64,000 bases of DNA from JBBRTJ01 sp038244535 (GTDB lineage: Bacteria; Actinomycetota; Acidimicrobiia; Acidimicrobiales; Ilumatobacteraceae): assembly GCA_038244535.1 (NCBI GenBank), contig JBBRTJ010000002.1, forward strand, positions 16,353 to 80,352, given 5' to 3'. Below the pieces are notes generated by a model, which searched no databases, was not told the DNA's origin, and saw only the letters and a list, made by a program, of their open reading frames with translations. The position numbers and the translations under genes are program-made. Below, in pieces: positions 59,157 through 64,000 of this stretch (the first letter of the stretch is position 1; each line of letters begins with the position of its first letter).

Positions 59157-60092
59157 ATGGCTCGCCTCACCTCATCACGATCACGAGCAAGCGCGGGTGC
59201 TTCCCTGACCGTCGAGAGCCGTTCGGCGGATGGTCGGACGATGACCGGCGGCCACCTGGCCGAGATCTGGCGGTACCGCGAGCTGCTGTGGACCCTGGTT
59301 CGACGGGACCTGAAGGTCCGCTACCAGAGCTCGGCGCTCGGCTTCGTGTGGTCGCTCCTGAACCCGCTCGTGTACCTCGTCGTCTACTACCTCGTATTCG
59401 AGGTGTTCCTGAAGAACGGCATCGATCGCTTCCCGGTCTTCCTGCTGTCCGGGCTCCTGCCCTGGCTGATGTTCTCCGGCGCGCTGATGGCTGGGACCCC
59501 GTCCATCACCGCCAACGGCTCGCTCGTCAAGAAGGTCTGGTTCCCTCGCGCCGTGCTGCCCCTCGCCGCCGTCGGCACGGCGATGGTCAACTTCTTCCTC
59601 CAACTGTCGGTGCTGGTCGCCTCCCTCGTGATCTTCCAGTGGGTGCCCGACCCCGCCTACCTCGTGCCCGCACTCATCGGCCTCGCGGCCATGATCGTCC
59701 TCGCCGCGGCGCTGGCGCTCGTGCTGTCGGTGGCCAACGTGCGGGCCCGAGACACGATGCACCTGGTCGAGGTGGCGATGCTCGTGTGGTTCTGGCTCAC
59801 TCCGATCGTGTACCAGTTCGAGCGTCCCTACCAGGCGTTGGTCGATCGCGGGCTGGGCTGGCTGATGCTGCTCAACCCCCTGACCGTCACGACGATCACC
59901 ATGCAACGCTTGTTCTACGGCCGGGCCGATGTTCCGTCGGCTACCGGCAACGGCATGAAGCTGATCCCCGACAAGTCGGTCCTCTGGTACATGGGGATAG
60001 CGCTGTTCGCGCTGGCCGTCGGAGTCGCGGCGTTCGCGCTCGCGCTCCGCTTCTTCGCCCGCCGAGAAGGCGACCTCGCGGAGGACATCTGA
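59157..60092 (+). CDS. wzm: ABC-2 polysaccharide export permease (Wzm-like)
   Basis: A 311-residue permease with six membrane segments, the membrane half of an ABC exporter for lipid-linked polysaccharide. The entry block LVRRDLKVRYQSSALGFVWSL is characteristic, as are GSLVKKVWFPRAVLPL and the final LNPLTVTTITMQRLFYG. Its stop overlaps the ATPase start as TGATG. Confidence 0.93.
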   Translation: MARLTSSRSRASAGASLTVESRSADGRTMTGGHLAEIWRYRELLWTLVRRDLKVRYQSSALGFVWSLLNPLVYLVVYYLVFEVFLKNGIDRFPVFLLSGLLPWLMFSGALMAGTPSITANGSLVKKVWFPRAVLPLAAVGTAMVNFFLQLSVLVASLVIFQWVPDPAYLVPALIGLAAMIVLAAALALVLSVANVRARDTMHLVEVAMLVWFWLTPIVYQFERPYQALVDRGLGWLMLLNPLTVTTITMQRLFYGRADVPSATGNGMKLIPDKSVLWYMGIALFALAVGVAAFALALRFFARREGDLAEDI

Positions 60093-61396
60093 TGGGGTCG
60101 GCGATTCGCCTCGACGGCGTGTCCAAATCGTTCCTGATCGGCAGCGACCGGCCCGCCAGCTTGAAGGAGCGCATCGTGCGGGGCCGGCGGTCCACGAGTG
60201 GGAGCGCGCCGTTCTGGGCCTTGCGCGACGTCGACTTGGCCATCGAGACATGGCAGACGGTCGGGCTCCTCGGTCACAACGGCTCGGGGAAGTCCACCCT
60301 GCTCAAGGTGGTCGGGGGGATCTTGTCGCCCACCAAGGGCACCGTCGAGCGGCATGGCCGCATCGCATCGCTGCTCGAGCTCGGTGCCGGCTTCCACCCC
60401 GATCTGACCGGGCGCGAGAACGTGTTCCTCAACGGGGCCATCCTGGGGCTGTCGCAACAGGAGCTCCGATCGCGGTTCGACGCCATCGTCGAGTTCGCGG
60501 AGATCGAGCAGTTCATCGACACCCCGGTGCGCAGCTACTCCTCCGGCATGTACATGCGGCTGGGCTTCGCCGTAGCCGTCAACGTCGACCCCGACATCTT
60601 GCTGATCGACGAGGTCCTGTCCGTCGGTGACGAGACCTTCCAACGCAAGTGCCTCGACCGCGTGCGCCAGTTCCAGAAGGACGGACGCACGATCGTGGTG
60701 GTCACGCACTCCGCCGATCTCCTGCGTCAGATCGCGGACTCGGTCGCGGTGCTCGACGGGGGTCGGCTCGTGGCGTACGGGCCCCCCGGCGAGGCCATCC
60801 GCTCGTTTCGCGAGCACCTCCTCGAACGCCAGCTCGACCGGCAAGCGGTGGTCGATGAGCGCCACGCGCAGGAGATCCCTGAAAGCGCGGCCACGGACGC
60901 AGGTGGCGCCTCGGTCGGGACGCGTCAGACCGCCACCGAGGCGCGTGGCTCGACGCAGGAGGGCAATCGTGACCTCGCGGTGCGGATCGACTCGATCGAG
61001 CTCCTCCACGACCGACTTGCTGAGCGCTCGTACCTGCTGCCCGGCGAGGGGCTCACGATCGCGGTCCACTACACGTGCCGCGAGCGGATCGACGACGTCA
61101 CGATCGGCTTGAGCATCGTCAACCTCGCCGACGGCAAGGAGCTGTTCGGGACCAACACCGAGTACCTGGATGCCCCACTCGCCTACCTCGAGGGCAGTGG
61201 CACGGTGTGCTTCGATCTTGCCGCTGTGCCCCTTCTCGACGGTACGTTTGCCGTCACCGTCGGCATCGTGTCGCGTGACTTCGGACGCGTCTACGACTGG
61301 TCCGAGCAGCGCCATCGCTTCGAGGTGATGAATCCGTCACGGTCCGTCGGGGTGGTGGCGCTCCCCGTGACCGTCAGCCAGCCAGCGGACCGCTGA
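60092..61396 (+). CDS. wzt: ABC polysaccharide export ATPase with glycan-binding tail (Wzt-like)
   Basis: A 434-residue protein: ABC domain (Walker A GHNGSGKST at 61-69, SYSSGMYMRLGFAVA, ILLIDEVLSVGD) plus a C-terminal beta-sandwich of about 150 residues (from LAVRIDSIELLHDRLAE) of the Wzt-C type. Wzt-C domains bind the finished end of the O-chain, so export depends on the capping sugar or methyl group. Nearby methyltransferases could make that cap. Its 3' end overlaps the end of the convergent methyltransferase gene by 23 nt. Confidence 0.93.
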   Translation: MGSAIRLDGVSKSFLIGSDRPASLKERIVRGRRSTSGSAPFWALRDVDLAIETWQTVGLLGHNGSGKSTLLKVVGGILSPTKGTVERHGRIASLLELGAGFHPDLTGRENVFLNGAILGLSQQELRSRFDAIVEFAEIEQFIDTPVRSYSSGMYMRLGFAVAVNVDPDILLIDEVLSVGDETFQRKCLDRVRQFQKDGRTIVVVTHSADLLRQIADSVAVLDGGRLVAYGPPGEAIRSFREHLLERQLDRQAVVDERHAQEIPESAATDAGGASVGTRQTATEARGSTQEGNRDLAVRIDSIELLHDRLAERSYLLPGEGLTIAVHYTCRERIDDVTIGLSIVNLADGKELFGTNTEYLDAPLAYLEGSGTVCFDLAAVPLLDGTFAVTVGIVSRDFGRVYDWSEQRHRFEVMNPSRSVGVVALPVTVSQPADR

Positions 61397-62636
61397 CGGG
61401 GGTCGCCTCCGCAGCGGTGGGCCAGGTGATGCGAGCGTGCGAGGCCTCGGGACCGTCGTCGGTCCACCAAGCGACCCCACCCTGGACCAAGGTGACCACC
61501 GCGGCGTCGACGTTCGCTGGGGCGTCAGGGATCCAGCCGAGGAGACGGCGACGAGCCCCAGGCGGGATCACGCCGGGCAGCGGGACCACGGGTGCGTGCT
61601 CGAAGTCGACGAGGGCCGGCCCCGCACACCAGGCGACGCCGACGTTGATGGCGTGGTCACCCCGGCTCTGCAGGGGCTGATCACTGCCATTGACGACGGT
61701 CGCCTCCAGGCGCACCCCTCCGCCATCCGGCCGAAGCTCGACCGCCTCGATCGTGATCCGCCGCCGGTCGGCCGCTCCGATCGGCCGCTGAACGGGGAGG
61801 TTCGTGCGGGGGTGGCCGAATCCCAGGGGGTTGAACCTCGGGGGTCGGTAGTGGTCGCGGGGGCGCCCGGCTTCGGGGAGTCGATCCAGCATCGATCGGT
61901 GCACGAAGAAGGCGTTGACACCGCTCGAATCGCAGGCGACGAGGCCATAGCCGTGGCGGACTGCCACCTCGTCGAGGGCGTCGAGGCTGGCCCCGTGTCG
62001 GTAGGTCTGGTCCCACGCCGTGAGCGGTCGGTTCCGTCGGCGCCAGTACGAGCCTGGCGGGAAGGCCGCGTTGTACTCGACGACCACGACGACAGGTGAC
62101 CGCTCGGCGAGGAGCCGGTCGAGCACCCAGAAGTCGTTGCCGTCGATGTCAACCACGGCGACGCCGAGCACCTCCGGCGTCGTGGAGGCCAGCAGGTCGG
62201 CCAGGTTCGCCGTGGTCACGTAGCCCGCCTTGATGGTGAGGGAGCCGGAGACCTGGAGCTGCGCGGCTCGCGCCGCGCGATCGGGATCGCCCTCCATCCA
62301 GGTGCCGGACCAGCCTTGCTCGACGAGCACGCGCGTGCAGTTCTCGGAGCCGTCGCCGGAGCCGATCTCGACGAAGGTCTGTGGGGCCTCCGGCACACGC
62401 TCGAGCAGGGCCAGCAGCACCCCATCCTCGCCGTGCTGCGAGAACCACGACTGCTCGGCCGGCTCGAACGGGCCCGGCCGGACCGCCTGGTAGCGCTCCC
62501 ACCGCCTGGCGTTGCGACGGGCGAACAGCTCACCGAGCCGTCGACGATGGCTGAGCCGGCACTCGATCAGGTAGACGACGTGGTCGATGGCGCCCCGGCC
62601 GCGACCGGCGAGCATCGAGGTCCAGGTGGCCCACAC
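61374..62636 (-). CDS. SAM-dependent methyltransferase-like protein with beta-sandwich tail
   Basis: A 420-residue protein. SQHGEDGVLLALLERVP, TFVEIGSGDGSENCTRVLVEQ and VAVVDIDGNDFWVLDRLL match the FkbM-like/GSDG methyltransferase fold. The last 110 residues (from ITIEAVELRPDGGGVRLEA, with GVAWWTDDG near the end) are a small beta-sandwich that I associate with polysaccharide-cluster transferases and Wzt-like tails. GTG 62636 is preferred because TAAGGT on this strand ends seven bases upstream; earlier ATGs run into the divergent gene. Probably glycan methylation or modification at the chain end. Confidence 0.72.
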   Translation of the reverse strand: MWATWTSMLAGRGRGAIDHVVYLIECRLSHRRRLGELFARRNARRWERYQAVRPGPFEPAEQSWFSQHGEDGVLLALLERVPEAPQTFVEIGSGDGSENCTRVLVEQGWSGTWMEGDPDRAARAAQLQVSGSLTIKAGYVTTANLADLLASTTPEVLGVAVVDIDGNDFWVLDRLLAERSPVVVVVEYNAAFPPGSYWRRRNRPLTAWDQTYRHGASLDALDEVAVRHGYGLVACDSSGVNAFFVHRSMLDRLPEAGRPRDHYRPPRFNPLGFGHPRTNLPVQRPIGAADRRRITIEAVELRPDGGGVRLEATVVNGSDQPLQSRGDHAINVGVAWCAGPALVDFEHAPVVPLPGVIPPGARRRLLGWIPDAPANVDAAVVTLVQGGVAWWTDDGPEASHARITWPTAAEATPVSGPLAG

Positions 62637-62721
62637 CGAGGCCACCTTAGGAGACGCTGCGGCGGCGTGGCCCGGCGCGGTGAGCGGCTCTGGGGAGGGC
62701 GGCCGGATACGGTGATCGACC

Positions 62722-63723
62722 ATGTCCACCATCAAGGCAACCATCACCAAGGCGAAGCAGGACCCTCGCCTTCGCGGGTTGGTGCGGCGGATTGCCGAGC
62801 CGTTCGCAGTGCCGTTCGTCCATCGTCTCGACGCCCGGTATGGGCGCGGTGGTACCCACGATCCTGTCATGGGACCCGAGTCGCAACAGCTGCTGGCTCA
62901 GATCCCTGCCCTGCTCGGAGCTGTGTCGGCGCAGAACGCGGCCGCTCGTGGTCTGACGCGCAGACAGACCGAGCTCAAGGGCTTGATCGACCTGGTCAGC
63001 GGCTTCGGGGAGGCGATTCGCGCCTTGCAGGTGCAGCTGACCGAGGCTTGGGCCGTCGAGTCGCAGCTGGCCGAAGACATCAGGTGGCTCGATGAGCGCA
63101 TCGCCTTCGTTCGTCGCGAGGTGCTCAACGAGGTCCAGTACAGCTCGAGCAGGCCGAGCTCAGCTCGCCCGCTGACCGACACCAAGGTGCTCACACCCGA
63201 GAAGCTGACCGCATCGCCGCTGCGTCTGAATCTGGGTTGTGGGCACATGATGCTCGACGGCTTCGTCAACATCGACGCTCGTGAGCTCCCCGGGGTCGAT
63301 GTGGTCGCCGACCTGCGTTCGTTGCCCTTCGACCCGGGGACCGTCGACGAGATCTATGCGGCGCATGTGATCGAGCACTTCTCCGACGAGGAGCTTCACC
63401 GCTCGGTGCTCCCTCACTGGCGGTCGCTGCTCGCGCCGGGAGGCGTCCTGCGGATCGTCGTGCCCGACGCCGAGGCGATGATGAAGCGCCACGCCGAGGC
63501 CGAGATGTCCTTCGACGAGCTCCGTCTCGTCACCTTCGGTGACCAGGAGTACTCGCTCGATTACCACTTCACGATGTTCAGCCCGGCGTCGCTCGTCGCG
63601 GTGCTGAAGCAGCACGGCTTTGACATGGTCGAGGTGGTGGCCGCCGCGCGTCGCAACGGGCTCTGCTCGGAGATGGAGCTGACCGGATCGGTTGCACCGG
63701 ACGCACCAGCCCGCGTCAGCTGA
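62722..63723 (+). CDS. Class I SAM methyltransferase with N-terminal coiled coil
   Basis: A 333-residue protein. About 150 N-terminal residues are helical with a coiled-coil stretch (TELKGLIDLVSGFGEAIRAL to DERIAFVRREVLNE), followed by a methyltransferase domain (RLNLGCGHMMLDGFVNIDAR; HVIEHFSDEEL; LAPGGVLRIVVPDAE). It probably modifies a sugar of the surface glycan. ATG 62722 lies eight bases after TACGGT. A partial transferase gene follows after 2 nt. Confidence 0.87.
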   Translation: MSTIKATITKAKQDPRLRGLVRRIAEPFAVPFVHRLDARYGRGGTHDPVMGPESQQLLAQIPALLGAVSAQNAAARGLTRRQTELKGLIDLVSGFGEAIRALQVQLTEAWAVESQLAEDIRWLDERIAFVRREVLNEVQYSSSRPSSARPLTDTKVLTPEKLTASPLRLNLGCGHMMLDGFVNIDARELPGVDVVADLRSLPFDPGTVDEIYAAHVIEHFSDEELHRSVLPHWRSLLAPGGVLRIVVPDAEAMMKRHAEAEMSFDELRLVTFGDQEYSLDYHFTMFSPASLVAVLKQHGFDMVEVVAAARRNGLCSEMELTGSVAPDAPARVS

Positions 63724-63725
63724 CC

Positions 63726-64000
63726 ATGGCCGGCCAACGACCGCTCCACGTTGCGCTCTACTCGGGAGTGCTGGTCGATCACGATGCGATCTCGACCAGC
63801 CTGGCGTTGAAGCTCGACGTGCTCGAACGGTGGCGATCCGCCGGTCTGCCGGTCGAGTGGATCACCTTCGTGCAGGGCACCGACCGGACTGACCCACGGG
63901 TCGTCGTGACTCCCGATGCCTCGGCGGCCTTGGCCCACCCGGGGTTCGCGGGTGCCGACGTGCACGTGTTCGAGTTCGGCATCCACTACTCGCTGTTCGA
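63726..64000 (+). CDS. Probable glycosyltransferase, N-terminal part only
   Basis: The visible 91 codons begin MAGQRPLHVALYSGVLVDHD and contain GADVHVFEFGIHYSLF near the cut, which fits the first Rossmann domain of a GT4-type transferase (DVHVFEFGI then a donor-side loop). No donor motif is in view. It starts 2 nt after the methyltransferase gene and is likely co-transcribed with it. Confidence 0.5.
   Translation, partial: MAGQRPLHVALYSGVLVDHDAISTSLALKLDVLERWRSAGLPVEWITFVQGTDRTDPRVVVTPDASAALAHPGFAGADVHVFEFGIHYSLF

Overview
The window is 64 kb of very GC-rich DNA, densely coded on both strands, with many GTG starts, many ATGA, GTGA or TGATG gene overlaps, and many genes that start only 6 to 8 bases after a TANNNT box, as in leaderless transcripts. 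DXS, two SUF blocks with SufU, TldD/TldE, a DrrAB-type exporter, DUF2332, an IlvG-like ThDP enzyme and an Rrf2 regulator fit the Actinomycetota. The mix suggests an environmental lineage near the Acidimicrobiia, but that placement is inference. I see no rRNA or tRNA gene, CRISPR array, prophage or insertion sequence.

Layout. 1-8 kb: end of an inositol-monophosphatase-like gene, dxs, an SDR, a DUF2332 protein, a PAP2-type membrane protein, an alpha/beta hydrolase coupled to a ThDP enzyme, and a hotdog thioesterase. 8.1-13.4 kb: tldD with two tldE paralogues in tandem, then a secreted GDPD-like lipoprotein. 13.4-15.8 kb: a MarR regulator divergent from a DrrAB-like ABC exporter, with a palindromic operator candidate between them. 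15.8-19.7 kb: sufD, a Rieske-type ferredoxin and sufC, then purE-purK. 19.9-24.9 kb: a six-gene respiratory operon (cupredoxin lipoprotein, small membrane protein, FAD/Fe-S oxidoreductase, cytochrome b, Rieske protein, cytochrome c). 24.9-28.0 kb: a response-regulator/flavoprotein fusion and a cyclic-nucleotide-domain histidine kinase. 28.0-36.6 kb: a broken HNH gene, a YbaK protein, an isochorismatase-like hydrolase, a large membrane protein, an alkylsulfatase, a double GNAT protein and an ABC-F protein. 36.6-41.5 kb: sufC-sufS-sufU, and an MBL-Rrf2-hypothetical-GNAT set. 41.5-47.9 kb: 40-bp and 59-bp tandem repeats, a Phd/PIN toxin-antitoxin pair, an acyl-CoA dehydrogenase, and a large LuxR-family regulator preceded by a small Arg-rich ORF. 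47.9-64 kb: a surface-polysaccharide region with galE, gmd, UDP-xylose synthase, ugd and a ugd fragment, glycosyltransferases, methyltransferases and a Wzm/Wzt exporter.

How the genes work together. The two SUF blocks are 20 kb apart but each starts beside the same kind of palindrome (ACTAyGGCGrTAGT), so they probably share a regulator. The respiratory operon looks like a bc-type electron-transfer complex with its own flavoprotein input and copper or haem outputs, followed at once by a possible redox-signalling pair. The last 16 kb makes nucleotide sugars (UDP-Gal, UDP-GlcA, UDP-Xyl and a GDP-mannose derivative), builds and methylates glycans, and exports them by an ABC route.

Most worth a second look: the Cys-free REC/glutaredoxin-like/TrxR-like fusion with its kinase, the respiratory operon, the shared SUF operator, the doubled tldE, the gmd gene with no ordinary start codon, and a near-perfect Shine-Dalgarno inside an inverted repeat at 47.68 kb with no long gene after it.
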